The translations under genes were made by a program, and so were the position numbers. Positions 53,148-61,755 of a stretch of 64,000 bases of DNA are shown in pieces. Source of the stretch: Herpetosiphon llansteffanensis (lineage in GTDB: Bacteria; Chloroflexota; Chloroflexia; Chloroflexales; Herpetosiphonaceae); the NCBI RefSeq assembly GCF_003205875.1, contig NZ_PUBZ01000136.1, positions 62,001-126,000 on the forward strand, read 5' to 3'. The notes beneath the pieces were generated by a model that saw only the letters and a program-made list of their open reading frames with translations, was not told the DNA's origin and did no database searches. Within the stretch, counting starts at the first letter, position 1. Each line of letters begins with the position of its first letter.

Positions 53148-53660
53148 CTAGGTTGGCGAGGGGAAGATGCCAAACAGAGAGATAATAAAATTGATACACA
53201 AGTAGGGCGACAGATTGCTATGCGGTTGTGAGCCACCAATTGGGCTAATGGTATTGGCGGCAAATGGTGTGAGATCGCCTTGAGTTGCGCCTGCTACATA
53301 GAGCTTGGTTGCGCCAGCTTTGGCCCAAATGCCACTTTGAGGAATGTTGGTTGTGCCGTTGTTGGCGCTGGCCATTGGCAGGTGGGTATGGGCTGGAAGT
53401 TGCGAAACAGTCAGGGTGATTGCTTCAGCACCCCCTGTTTCGGCCAAAATAAAGCCATTGCCCTGATGAATTGGCAAGCGTCCACGTAAATCGGGCAAGC
53501 CAAAGGTCGATTGGCCATCGCCGCCATAGGTTGTGCCAATTAATTGAAACAAGGTCTCGTTTTCTGAGATTGGCAAGATTGCGCCATCGCAAAATGCCCA
53601 GCCTACTGGGGCAAACGTGCTAGCAAACATGCGAATCTCACCGACGTAGGGTTGCGACAT
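53148..53660 (-). CDS. Tail-collar (MdpB-like) protein 3
   Basis: A 170-residue paralog: FAPVGWAFCDGAILPISENETLFQLIGTTYGGDG, LPDLRGRLPIHQGNG, QLPAHTHLPM and SPYLCINFIISLFGIFPSPT. The ATG at 53660 follows GGAGG by seven bases; the longer frame upstream runs into the GNAT gene and is excluded. It is the first of the three to be transcribed, 17 bases after the acetyltransferase. Confidence 0.92.
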   Translation of the reverse strand: MSQPYVGEIRMFASTFAPVGWAFCDGAILPISENETLFQLIGTTYGGDGQSTFGLPDLRGRLPIHQGNGFILAETGGAEAITLTVSQLPAHTHLPMASANNGTTNIPQSGIWAKAGATKLYVAGATQGDLTPFAANTISPIGGSQPHSNLSPYLCINFIISLFGIFPSPT

Positions 53661-53677
53661 GTGCGATCCTCCAAAAA

Positions 53678-54160
53678 CTAAGGCCGCCATTCCATTTCGG
53701 TGTACATACTCAAGCCACCGACAGCTTGAAATCCTAGGCGTTTGTACCAAGCACTAACGCGCAGGTTTTCGTTATAGACATACAAGCGAACTGGGCGTTG
53801 GCTGGCTTTGGATTGGGCCAAAAACAATTCAAGCAATTTGCTACCGATGCCACGCCCACGAAACGCTGGTAGAAGCGTTATATCTAAAACGCGCATCAGG
53901 CTTGAACTCTGAAATGTGTACCAGTCGCCAATTGCTTGGTGTTTATGTTGAATTATTTGAAAGCTAGCATTGGGGTAGTGTTGTCGATAGTGGGTGTGCT
54001 GAGCATGATATTGCATGCTGATAAACTCAGCCTTGCGCAGATCATCCCAATCGACGCGAGCCATTTCGGCGGCTCGCGTCGAGGCATACAAATTAAGCAG
54101 CAGTGGCTCATCTTTCGGAGTTACTGCACGCAGACTCAGCGGGGCTGCTAATCCAATCAT
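53678..54160 (-). CDS. GNAT-family N-acetyltransferase
   Basis: A 160-residue GNAT. RAVTPKDEPLLLNLYASTR opens the fold; the acetyl-CoA loop is LLPAFRGRGIGSKLLELFL (Arg/Gln-x-x-Gly-x-Gly/Ala pattern), followed by VRLYVYNENLRVSAWYKRLGFQAVG. GGAG lies seven bases before the ATG. Its place directly ahead of three collar-protein genes suggests it modifies one of them or another member of this operon. The substrate is not known. Confidence 0.9.
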   Translation of the reverse strand: MIGLAAPLSLRAVTPKDEPLLLNLYASTRAAEMARVDWDDLRKAEFISMQYHAQHTHYRQHYPNASFQIIQHKHQAIGDWYTFQSSSLMRVLDITLLPAFRGRGIGSKLLELFLAQSKASQRPVRLYVYNENLRVSAWYKRLGFQAVGGLSMYTEMEWRP

Positions 54161-54222
54161 CGGTGATCTCCTTCAGCACACCAGACCTTTGCGTATTAAG
54201 CGAACCGCAGCTTTAGCCGTGA

Positions 54223-55374
54223 TTAAACATAGGGTTGGGTTATGCCGCTGCGGATGGCAGCAAGCTGTTGTTGAACTTTGGCTTGATCGAGCGCCGCAAA
54301 ACTGATTGGCGCTGCTTGGCGTTTTTGGCTGACTAAGAAGTGCAGATAGGTTGGCGCATTGGTCGTTTGGAAACGATCGATGCTGGTTGGGCCACGCAAG
54401 CCAGCGTAGCTCGCAGTTTTCGTGCTTGTCGTGGTGCTGGCAATTAACAACGCCGTATCGTAGCCTAAGGCGTGATGCTGGGTTGGCTCCGTGCCATAGG
54501 CCTTGCTAAATGCTTCGCGAAATGCTTGCTGGGTAGCTGGATTCCAGCCGCCTGCATAGGCCAATTCGAGGCCTTGTTGGCGCAAGCGTTGAGCGAGGTT
54601 TGGCTCAAGCGTTGGGTTGGGGGTAATCCATAGCGCTGTGCTGCGCTGATTAAAGCTATTCCACCATTGCTGCGATTCGGCGACGTTTAATGCCAAATAC
54701 ACCAGATCGGGGTTGAGGCTGGCAACTTTCGCAGCTAGCTCAGCAAGGTTGGCTTGGGAATTGAAACTGAAATCGGCGATTAATTGCCTGCCACCAGCCA
54801 ACAAGCCTTGTTCAAAAGCCCACGTACAATCGTAACCGCTTAAGGCTGGCGAACGCAGAATGATGGCGCGTTTGGCGCGTTGTTGGCTGTCCCAAACGGC
54901 GCTTTGCCAGGCAGCATCGGCCATGCCAAAACTATTGATTAGCAGATTAGGGCTGGGGTTGGCAACGGCAAAATGTTCGCCCAGCGAGGCAGCAATAATC
55001 GTTTGTTGGGGCAAACTTTCGCTGAGCATTTGTAAGCCCAAGGGTGTGCCAAGGCTCAGCCAACGGGTTGCTGTTGGTTTGGTGCTAAGAATTTGATCGA
55101 TCGTTTGCGGGGCTTGAAGCTTAAACGTGAAGGGCACCACTGCTTGTGCGCTGGCGAACTGCAAACCGAGCAATAATTCCTGAACTGCATGCTGGCTATG
55201 CAGTTGGCTGGGCAGACACAGGCCAACCTGCATTACCTCTGGCTCTCGTTGCCGAATAAGGCTTCTCTCGTTGGCAGCAGCTAATTCGGGCATGCTGGCA
55301 AGCAACCCTGACATAGCGCCCAACTTGAGAAACTGCCGCCGATTGATGGCTTGATTGTGATCTTGATCGGGCAT
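54223..55374 (-). CDS. TAT-secreted type-1 periplasmic-binding protein
   Basis: A 383-residue protein. Its N-terminus has a twin-arginine motif NRRQFLKLGAMSGLLAS (RR at 12-13). The mature protein is a Leu/Ile/Val-type binding fold: VGLCLPSQLHSQHAVQELLLGLQFA, RSPALSGYDCTWAFEQGLLAGG, NPDLVYLALN and FSKAYGTEPTQHHALGYDTALLIA. No permease is present, so it is likely a receptor or structural part of the surface system rather than a transporter component. GAGGA lies seven bases before the ATG. First gene of the large minus-strand operon. Confidence 0.85.
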   Translation of the reverse strand: MPDQDHNQAINRRQFLKLGAMSGLLASMPELAAANERSLIRQREPEVMQVGLCLPSQLHSQHAVQELLLGLQFASAQAVVPFTFKLQAPQTIDQILSTKPTATRWLSLGTPLGLQMLSESLPQQTIIAASLGEHFAVANPSPNLLINSFGMADAAWQSAVWDSQQRAKRAIILRSPALSGYDCTWAFEQGLLAGGRQLIADFSFNSQANLAELAAKVASLNPDLVYLALNVAESQQWWNSFNQRSTALWITPNPTLEPNLAQRLRQQGLELAYAGGWNPATQQAFREAFSKAYGTEPTQHHALGYDTALLIASTTTSTKTASYAGLRGPTSIDRFQTTNAPTYLHFLVSQKRQAAPISFAALDQAKVQQQLAAIRSGITQPYV

Positions 55375-55512
55375 GGTGGCATCCTCAATTGTATTAAGTT
55401 TTTAGTGTGGATCGGGCAATGCGCCAAAAGCATACCATAGCCGTTTAAAACCCTTATAGTTCAAAGGTCATGGTAGGGTATAGTACCTAGGCTGATAGAT
55501 AAAAAATTAAAA

Positions 55513-55535
55513 ACCACCGCATGGGGTGCGGTGGT
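55513..55535 (-). terminator. Intrinsic terminator upstream of the binding-protein operon
   Basis: ACCACCGCA (55513-55521) pairs with TGCGGTGGT (55527-55535), followed on the minus strand by TTTTAATTTTTT. It is a second stop for transcription arriving from frr. Confidence 0.85.
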
Positions 55536-55613
55536 GAAATGAGCCTTGGATAAAGCAAACCTTACACTTGGCTCAGGGCAAATTTGAGGCTTGAATAGGC
55601 AGTTTGGCCAAAA

Positions 55614-55644
55614 CGATTGGGCCTAGCAGCACTAGGCCCAATCG
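55614..55644 (-). terminator. Intrinsic terminator after frr
   Basis: Perfect 13-base arms CGATTGGGCCTAG (55614-55626) and CTAGGCCCAATCG (55632-55644) around CAGCA, with TTTT after it on the minus strand. It stands 24 bases after the frr stop. Confidence 0.88.
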
Positions 55645-55667
55645 TAACGATGCCAACACCACAAGTC

Positions 55668-56228
55668 CTAGACTTCCATGACCTCGGCTTCTTTGGTAGC
55701 GCCGATAGTTTCGACCTCTTTTTGGAAGCGGTCGGTCAATTTTTGCAAATCTTCTTGGCCACGGCGCTCGTCATCTTCCGAGATGGCCTTATCTTGCTGC
55801 AATTTGCGGATGGCATCTTGGGCTTCGCGGCGCACGTTGCGAATTGCGACCTTGCCATCTTCGATTTTGGCTTTGACCTGTTTGACCAACTCCTTGCGGC
55901 GTTCTTGGGTCAACTGTGGAATTGCCAAGCGAATCACGCGGCCATCATTGCTGGGGTTGATGCCCAGCTCTGAGTTTTGAATCGCCTTTTCGATTGCCTT
56001 GATCGCGCCTTGGTCGTAGGGTTGAATCGTCAGCATGCGTGATTCTGGGGTGGCGATATTGGCCAATTGGTTGAGTGGCATTTCAGCGCCATAATATTCA
56101 ACCTTCAAATCTTCGACCAACGCGGGAGAAGCGCGGCCAGTGCGCACAGCGCCAAGGGTATGGCGCAACGAATCGATGCTCTTTTTCATTTTGGCTTCGG
56201 CATCGCGTAAGACATCTTTAACTGTCAT
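55668..56228 (-). CDS. frr: Ribosome recycling factor
   Basis: A 186-residue RRF of standard length. [47 protein letters not shown] is the typical opening, followed by [42 protein letters not shown] and a C-terminal helix. It releases ribosomes after termination with EF-G. AAGGAG lies eight bases before the ATG at 56228; the extension upstream is excluded. Last gene of the rpsB-tsf-pyrH-frr cluster; two terminators follow. Confidence 0.98.
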   Translation of the reverse strand: MTVKDVLRDAEAKMKKSIDSLRHTLGAVRTGRASPALVEDLKVEYYGAEMPLNQLANIATPESRMLTIQPYDQGAIKAIEKAIQNSELGINPSNDGRVIRLAIPQLTQERRKELVKQVKAKIEDGKVAIRNVRREAQDAIRKLQQDKAISEDDERRGQEDLQKLTDRFQKEVETIGATKEAEVMEV

Positions 56229-56256
56229 ACAAAAAACTCCTTGTAGTTGGCTAGCG

Positions 56257-57003
56257 CTACGCAGAGGTAGCGGGGGCTTCCGTACTGGCATTGCTAATCA
56301 AGGTTCCAACCTGCTCACCTAGCACAATTCGTTCCAAATTGCCTGGGGTATCGAGGCTAAACACAATGATAGGCAAGTTATTATCCATGCAAAAGGTCAG
56401 CGCCGTACTGTCCATAATCGTTAAGCCACGGGTCAGGGCATCAAAATAGGTGATATGGTCAAATTTGGTTGCGGTGGGGTTGGTGCGTGGGTCAGCGCTA
56501 TATACCCCATCAACCCGATTTTTGGCCATCAGAATCACATCGGCATCGAGTTCGGCGGCGCGTAAAGCAGCGCCCGAATCGGTGGTGAAATAGGGATTAC
56601 CAGTGCCAGCGGCCAAAATGACCACGCGACCTTTTTCCATATGTCGCACCGCTCGGCGGCGAATGTACGATTCTGCGACTTCATCCATTTTAATCGCTGT
56701 CATGGCCCGCGTTTGCATGCCGTTGCGCTCGAGCGCATCTTGCAAGGCCAAGGCATTGATAATGGTTGCAAGCATGCCCATATAGTGGGCTTGGGGTGGT
56801 TCCATGCCAGCTTTGATTGCTGGGCCACCACGCCAGATATTGCCGCCGCCAAGCACAATTGCCACTTGCACCCCCTGCGCCAACAATGACTTAATCTCGG
56901 CTGACATATAGTTTAACACGTCAGGCGAAATATTGGTTTTGCCATCGCCAGCTAAAGCTTCGCCGCTGAGCTTGAGCAAAACCCGTTTATAGCGTGGTTG
57001 CAT
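56257..57003 (-). CDS. pyrH: Uridylate kinase
   Basis: A 248-residue amino-acid-kinase-fold enzyme that makes UDP from UMP and [70 protein letters not shown] and [19 protein letters not shown] are the family landmarks. GGAGG stands eight bases before the ATG at 57003; the TTG five codons upstream overlaps that site. Pyrimidine supply is thus encoded with ribosome synthesis, as in most bacteria. Confidence 0.98.
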   Translation of the reverse strand: MQPRYKRVLLKLSGEALAGDGKTNISPDVLNYMSAEIKSLLAQGVQVAIVLGGGNIWRGGPAIKAGMEPPQAHYMGMLATIINALALQDALERNGMQTRAMTAIKMDEVAESYIRRRAVRHMEKGRVVILAAGTGNPYFTTDSGAALRAAELDADVILMAKNRVDGVYSADPRTNPTATKFDHITYFDALTRGLTIMDSTALTFCMDNNLPIIVFSLDTPGNLERIVLGEQVGTLISNASTEAPATSA

Positions 57004-57076
57004 ACCAGAACCCTCCAAGTGAAAGTCAAAAGGTCAAAAGCAAAGAAGAAATAGACACCTGCGTGATTTCAGAAAA

Positions 57077-57120
57077 AAACCGCCGCCTGCGGATTGAGTA
57101 CAATCCACAAACGACGGTTT
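57077..57120 (-). terminator. Hairpin between tsf and pyrH
   Basis: A long imperfect hairpin: AAACCGCCG (57077-57085) with CGACGGTTT (57112-57120), one mismatch, and the inner stem GGATTG (57091-57096) with CAATCC (57101-57106). On the minus strand TTTTCT follows. It lies 39 bases after the tsf stop. Confidence 0.72.
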
Positions 57121-57159
57121 CAAAGCACATAGATTGGGTTGCGCCAATCGTCGCACTGT

Positions 57160-57756
57160 TTAGTTGCTGCCAACTTCAAAGCGGGTGAAGCGGCGCACAA
57201 TGATGTTTTCGCCCAATTTGGCAATCGCTTCTTGCACCAAATCTTTGATCTTGACGCTTGGATCTTTGACGAATCCTTGTTCGAGCAAGACGATTTCGCC
57301 ATAGAATTTCTCGATGCGACCTTCAACAATTTTTTCAACAATGTTGGCAGGCTTGCCGCTGTCGACATTTTGTTGGCGCAAGATTTCACGTTCGCGTTCG
57401 ACTTCTGCTTCAGGCACTTCTTCGCGATTGACATACAATGGGTTGGTTCCCGCAATGTGCAGGGCCAAATCGTAGGCCAATTTTTTGAAATCGTCGGTTT
57501 TGGCCACGAAGTCGGTTTCGCAGTTTACTTCCACGATGGCAACAACTTTATTGCCTGGATGCACGTAAACTTCAATCCGGCCATCGCTGGCATCCCGTGA
57601 TGATTTCTTGGCGGCGGCGGCCAAGCCTTTTTCGCGCAAGACTTTGATTGCAGCGTCAACGTCGCCACTGGTATCCGTCAATGCTTTTTTGCAGTCGAGG
57701 ATGCCAGCACCGGTACGTTCGCGAAGTTCCTTGACTTGATCCATCGAGATGCTCAC
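57160..57756 (-). CDS. tsf: Elongation factor Ts (short form)
   Basis: A 198-residue EF-Ts, the short type lacking most of the second half-repeat, as in Thermus and cyanobacteria-like lineages. VKELRERTGAGILDCKKALTDT at the N-terminus, EKGLAAAAKKSSRDASDG and VVAIVEVNCETDFVAK are diagnostic. It exchanges GDP on EF-Tu. The start is GTG at 57756 with AAGGAG eight bases upstream. A strong hairpin stands right in front of that ribosome site. Confidence 0.97.
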   Translation of the reverse strand: MSISMDQVKELRERTGAGILDCKKALTDTSGDVDAAIKVLREKGLAAAAKKSSRDASDGRIEVYVHPGNKVVAIVEVNCETDFVAKTDDFKKLAYDLALHIAGTNPLYVNREEVPEAEVEREREILRQQNVDSGKPANIVEKIVEGRIEKFYGEIVLLEQGFVKDPSVKIKDLVQEAIAKLGENIIVRRFTRFEVGSN

Positions 57757-57780
57757 AGGGTATTCTCCTTGTTGTAAAAA

Positions 57781-57804
57781 CGGACGAGCATTGTTGCTCG
57801 TCCG
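57781..57804 (-). terminator. Intrinsic terminator between rpsB and tsf
   Basis: Perfect arms CGGACGAGCA (57781-57790) and TGCTCGTCCG (57795-57804), followed on the minus strand by TTTTTACAAC and the tsf ribosome site. It probably reduces tsf/pyrH/frr expression relative to rpsB. Confidence 0.85.
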
Positions 57805-57866
57805 GGGTTCGGGTGTCTATCGATACTAGGACGGCATTCGCGAGCGCAGGCCGGAATGACCTCGGC

Positions 57867-58634
57867 CTAGAATGCGTCTTCTTCGTACTTGGTTTGTTCG
57901 GCCAAAGCACGTTCTTCGACATGTTGTGATTGACGGCGGTTTTGGCCTTCCAACGCTGCGTCGGCAATTTTGCCAGCCATCAGGCGGATAGCACGAATCG
58001 CATCGTCGTTTGATGGGATTGGGTAATCGATTGGATCGGGATCGCAGTTGGTATCAACCATTGCCACTACCGGAATTCCCAGCTTCTTAGCTTCGCTAAT
58101 GGCCAAGGTTTCCTTGTGTGGGTCGATCACGAACATGGCTGCTGGCAAGCGTTCCATCGTTTTGATCCCGCCGAATACGCGGTTCAATTTAACGATTTCG
58201 TCTTCCAACTTCAATGCTTCAGCCTTGGTAACCAAGTTGAATTCACCACGGTCGCGGCGCGCTTCCAAATCATGTAAGAATTTCAAGCGGCTTTTGATCG
58301 TTGAGAAGTTGGTCAACAAACCACCCATCCAGCGTTGGGTTACATACAATTGATTTGAGCGGGTGGCTTCGTCACGCACAGCTTCTTGAGCTTGCTTCTT
58401 GGTGCCTACGAAAAGCACCTTGCCGCCGCCAGCAACTGCATCGGCTACAAAGCGATAGGCGCTTTGCAACGTGGTAACAGTTTGTTGCAAATCAATAATG
58501 TGAATCCCGTTGCGATCCGTGAAAATAAACGGACGCATTTTGGGGTTCCAGCGCTTGGTTTGGTGGCCGAAGTGAACACCTGCTTCAAGCAGGGCCTTCA
58601 GCGACACTACACGGTTGGTAGTTGTGTCGGTCAA
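57867..58634 (-). CDS. rpsB: 30S ribosomal protein S2
   Basis: A 255-residue S2. [64 protein letters not shown] and [26 protein letters not shown] are the classical blocks. It binds the head-platform junction of the 30S subunit. The start is a TTG at 58634 (Leu in the longer frame), chosen because AAGGAG stands seven bases before it. First gene of rpsB-tsf-pyrH-frr. Confidence 0.97.
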   Translation of the reverse strand: MTDTTTNRVVSLKALLEAGVHFGHQTKRWNPKMRPFIFTDRNGIHIIDLQQTVTTLQSAYRFVADAVAGGGKVLFVGTKKQAQEAVRDEATRSNQLYVTQRWMGGLLTNFSTIKSRLKFLHDLEARRDRGEFNLVTKAEALKLEDEIVKLNRVFGGIKTMERLPAAMFVIDPHKETLAISEAKKLGIPVVAMVDTNCDPDPIDYPIPSNDDAIRAIRLMAGKIADAALEGQNRRQSQHVEERALAEQTKYEEDAF

Positions 58635-58799
58635 GGGATGACTCCTTACAAAATAATGTTTTCCTCCGCCGCCGCAGTTATTCCAGCACTGAACCAATCA
58701 CCCATAGGATCGGCAGGAGCGGTGCCATGCAGACGACGTGCGTCACTAGCGACCAGCCCAAGGCTGGCACACCGTCGATTAGTATAGCATGAGTAGTAG

Positions 58800-58990
58800 T
58801 AAAAATCAAAAGGCAAAAGGCAGAGGCTAGAACAAAGAACATAGAGCATAGAACATAAAATCAGAAGGCTAAAGTCAGAAGGATGAATTATGAGAGATGC
58901 AAAGATGTGGCTATGGACTATGGGCTTTTGGCTATCGGAACAATTGTTGGATTTCAAACCACTTTCCGATAGCCCATAGCCTTCAGCCTA
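58800..58990. repeat. Dispersed intergenic repeat text and hairpin
   Basis: AAATCAAAAGGCAAAAGGC, GAACATAGAGCATAGAACAT and GAAGGATGAATTATGAG words, then an inverted pair GGCTATCGGAA (58930-58940) and TTCCGATAGCC (58974-58984) within a run of CTATGGGC / GCCCATAG. The upstream region of rpsB (58635-58790) is not clearly resolved and holds no other gene. Confidence 0.65.
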
Positions 58991-59006
58991 TAGCCTGTCT
59001 CTGGCC

Positions 59007-60323
59007 TTACAACAGGCGAATTTTTTCGCGGTGAGTTTTGACCGCGCTGGTTGCATTGCGGGTATCAACCACAACCTTGCTTTGGGCAACGATGTTGGCA
59101 TAATCAAAGGCGCTGTGGTCGGTGATAATCACGCTACAATGGGCTTGTTGCAGCAGTTCATCGGTCAAGGGCACGGTTTGGTATTCATGATTATGGTGAT
59201 CATAAAATACGGTGACATGCGGATCGCAGCAATAGACATTTGCGCCATCAGCTGCCAGCAAATCCATCACTTTGAAGATTGGCGATTCGCGGTAGTCGTC
59301 GATGTCTTTTTTGTAGGCCACGCCCAGTAGTACAATCGTCGAGCCTTTGATGCTGCGCTCTTGATCGTTCAAGGCATGGCTAATGCGGTCGCGGACAAAG
59401 CGTGGCATGGTCAGGTTGATTTCGCCTGCTAGCTCAATAAAGCGCGCCGAAATATCGTAGTGCCGTGCCTTCCATGCCAAGTAGAAGGGATCAAGCGGAA
59501 TACAATGGCCGCCCAAGCCCGGGCCTGGCGTGAAGCGCATAAAACCAAAGGGCTTGGTCGCCGCTGCATCAATAATTTCCCAAACGTTCAAACCCATACG
59601 GTCACAAATCAAGGTCAATTCGTTGACCAAGGCAATATTGACGTTGCGGAAAATATTCTCGAACAGCTTGGTCATTTCGGCGGCTGCTGGCGACGAAACT
59701 TCGGTCACCGCCGAAACGATATGCCCATAGAACAGCGAGGTCAGTTCGTTGCACTTGGGCGTAACGCCACCAACGACCTTGGGAATGTTGTGCACCTTGA
59801 AATTGACCGAGCCGGGATCGATCCGTTCTGGCGAGAAGGCCAAGAAGTACTCTTCGCCAACGGTTAAATTGCAAGCATCGAAGGCTGGCTTCAGCACTTC
59901 AACTGTCGTGCCCGGGTAGGTTGTGCTTTCGAGAATAATTAATTGGCCGGGGCGCAGGCGTTCGGCAATCTCGTTGGTGGCCGCCTCGATATAGCTCATA
60001 TCGGGGTCGCGGGCTTCGTTGAGCGGGGTGGGCATACAAATAATAATAATGTCGCAATCGCGCAAGCGCTCAAACTGGGCGGTTGCCTCGATCAAATTAT
60101 TATTGCGCAGCGCGGCCAAATCGCTACTTGGCACATCGCCGATGTAGCTCACGCCATTGTTGATACTGGCGATGCGTTCGACGCTAATATCGAAGCCAAG
60201 CACATTAAACCCAACATTGCCAGCGCGGGCCAACATTGGCAAGCCAACATAGCCCATGCCGATAACCCCAACTTGAGCACGCCGTGTTTCGATCGCGCTG
60301 CGTAAATCTGCAAAGGTACTCAC
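59007..60323 (-). CDS. Nucleotide-sugar 6-dehydrogenase (UDP-ManNAc/UDP-GlcNAc dehydrogenase type)
   Basis: A 438-residue UDP-sugar dehydrogenase. VGVIGMGYVGLPMLARAGNVGFNVLGFD is the NAD site, IICMPTPLNEARDPD and LESTTYPGTT follow, and the catalytic Cys274 is in GLGGHCIPLDPFYLAW. The C-terminal domain has GVAYKKDIDDYRESP. This pattern fits WecC/WbpA/TviB-like enzymes more than UDP-glucose dehydrogenase, but the sugar cannot be fixed from sequence. It makes an acidic sugar donor for surface glycan. Followed by a GT4 and a GT39-like gene. Confidence 0.92.
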   Translation of the reverse strand: MSTFADLRSAIETRRAQVGVIGMGYVGLPMLARAGNVGFNVLGFDISVERIASINNGVSYIGDVPSSDLAALRNNNLIEATAQFERLRDCDIIIICMPTPLNEARDPDMSYIEAATNEIAERLRPGQLIILESTTYPGTTVEVLKPAFDACNLTVGEEYFLAFSPERIDPGSVNFKVHNIPKVVGGVTPKCNELTSLFYGHIVSAVTEVSSPAAAEMTKLFENIFRNVNIALVNELTLICDRMGLNVWEIIDAAATKPFGFMRFTPGPGLGGHCIPLDPFYLAWKARHYDISARFIELAGEINLTMPRFVRDRISHALNDQERSIKGSTIVLLGVAYKKDIDDYRESPIFKVMDLLAADGANVYCCDPHVTVFYDHHNHEYQTVPLTDELLQQAHCSVIITDHSAFDYANIVAQSKVVVDTRNATSAVKTHREKIRLL

Positions 60324-60406
60324 GCTAAATCCTTTATTGTTTCATAGATTTGCATCTATGCGAAACTGAAAACCATGCGCCAAGCAGGCTCAGCGCTACA
60401 ATGATG

Positions 60407-61639
60407 TTAAGCCGTTGGTTTGAGCGCTGCTGCATAGAGCCGTTCAAGCCGCTCTGCATAGCGATTCCATGTTAGTTCATGTTCAACCCGCAAGCGCGCC
60501 GCTGCGCCGAGCATCGCCGCCCGTTGTGGTTGATTGAGTAAATCGATGATTGCTGCACTGAGTGCTTGCGGCTGGGCTGGTGGCACAAGCACGCCATGTT
60601 CGCCCGATGTGATGACCGCTGGCACACCGGCAATTTTGCTAGCAACAATTGGCCTCCCAGCGCCCATGGCTTCAAGCAAGGTGTTAGGCAAGCCATCAAC
60701 GTTGCCGCTACGATCGCGCACCGACGGCAGCACGAAGATTGTTGCTGCATTCAAAGCATTGTTGATTGCATCGTGGCCAATTGCACCCGGAAACAGCACA
60801 TTCGCGCCCAGCCCTAATTCGCCAACTTGGGCCTGCAATTGCTCCAAGCCTGGGCCATAACCACCAATCATCAATTTGGCAGTTGGATGCTGGGCCAAGA
60901 CGCTGGCAAAGGCCTGCACTAAATAGTTAAAGCCTTTTTTCTCGACCATGCGCCCAACCGTAAATAACAGTGGCGTGGCGGAATCCAGCCCATGCTGTTG
61001 GCGAAAGGCCGCGCCAGCAACAGCATCGGGCTGAAAATCGTGGGCATCGACACAATACGGCAGCACATGCAATTTGCTTGGTTCAGCGCCCAACGCCGCC
61101 GCACGGGTGGTCAAATCACTCGATGGCGCGGTGACTGCCGAGGCATAGCGCATAATCGCCGTGTTGATCCAGCCAGTTGGCGCGCTGCGTTCAGCCACCG
61201 AAACATCAGAGCCATGGGTGCTGATAATCAACGGCAATTTGCGCTGCCGAGCCAATAGCCAGGCAGGAAAGCCATTTGGAATCGCCCAGTGGCCATGAAT
61301 CAGATCAAATGGTTGGTGTTTGGTGAGTTGCGCCATGCTACGCCACGCTGAAGCAACCGCCAAGGGAGCAACTAAAAATGCTGCATTGCGCATCTGCACA
61401 TCATTATGCAAGGCCCCAGCATAGCCCCAAACACTCAAGCTCGGATGCGGCGCATAGCGATAGCGATGCAGCTTGATGCCCCGCACCACATCGCCGCGCT
61501 TTAATTCGGGATGCTCAGGCAACAGCATGTGCACCTCGTGGCCACGCTCGACCACGGCGGCGGCAATTTCTTCGATAAAGGGCGCAGTCATCTCACCGGG
61601 ATATTTGGGAAACGACGACGCAATCATGAGTATGCGCAT
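60407..61639 (-). CDS. Family 4 glycosyltransferase
   Basis: A 410-residue GT-B enzyme. MRILMIASSFPKYPGEMTAPFIEEIAAAVVERGHEVHMLLPEH starts the N-terminal lobe and HGHWAIPNGFPAWLLA follows. The C-terminal lobe has LLFTVGRMVEKKGFNYLVQAF, LMIGGYGPGLEQLQAQV, VLPSVRDRSGNVDGLPNTLLEAMGAGRPIVAS and GEHGVLVPP. It transfers a sugar in surface glycan synthesis; donor and acceptor are unknown. It lies between the dehydrogenase and the GT39-like protein in the same direction. Confidence 0.93.
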   Translation of the reverse strand: MRILMIASSFPKYPGEMTAPFIEEIAAAVVERGHEVHMLLPEHPELKRGDVVRGIKLHRYRYAPHPSLSVWGYAGALHNDVQMRNAAFLVAPLAVASAWRSMAQLTKHQPFDLIHGHWAIPNGFPAWLLARQRKLPLIISTHGSDVSVAERSAPTGWINTAIMRYASAVTAPSSDLTTRAAALGAEPSKLHVLPYCVDAHDFQPDAVAGAAFRQQHGLDSATPLLFTVGRMVEKKGFNYLVQAFASVLAQHPTAKLMIGGYGPGLEQLQAQVGELGLGANVLFPGAIGHDAINNALNAATIFVLPSVRDRSGNVDGLPNTLLEAMGAGRPIVASKIAGVPAVITSGEHGVLVPPAQPQALSAAIIDLLNQPQRAAMLGAAARLRVEHELTWNRYAERLERLYAAALKPTA

Positions 61640-61727
61640 ACAATCACTATTCGCTCATAAGCTAGGAGCCAACGCTCTAGCTTCGTATGATGGTGAAATC
61701 AAGCTTGGAGTCTTTGGAACCTTGGCG

Positions 61728-61755
61728 CGCCAGTTTTGGCTCCAGCAAACTGGCG
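61728..61755 (-). terminator. Hairpin directly after the GT39-like gene
   Basis: CGCCAGTTT (61728-61736) and AAACTGGCG (61747-61755) pair, immediately past the stop codon. No U-run follows, so terminator function is uncertain. Confidence 0.45.

Noticed and set aside
52038-53660. Collar-protein genes as part of a prophage
   Set aside because: No integrase, capsid, portal, terminase, tail tube, lysis or regulator genes nearby; neighbours are GNAT, binding proteins and a surface protein.
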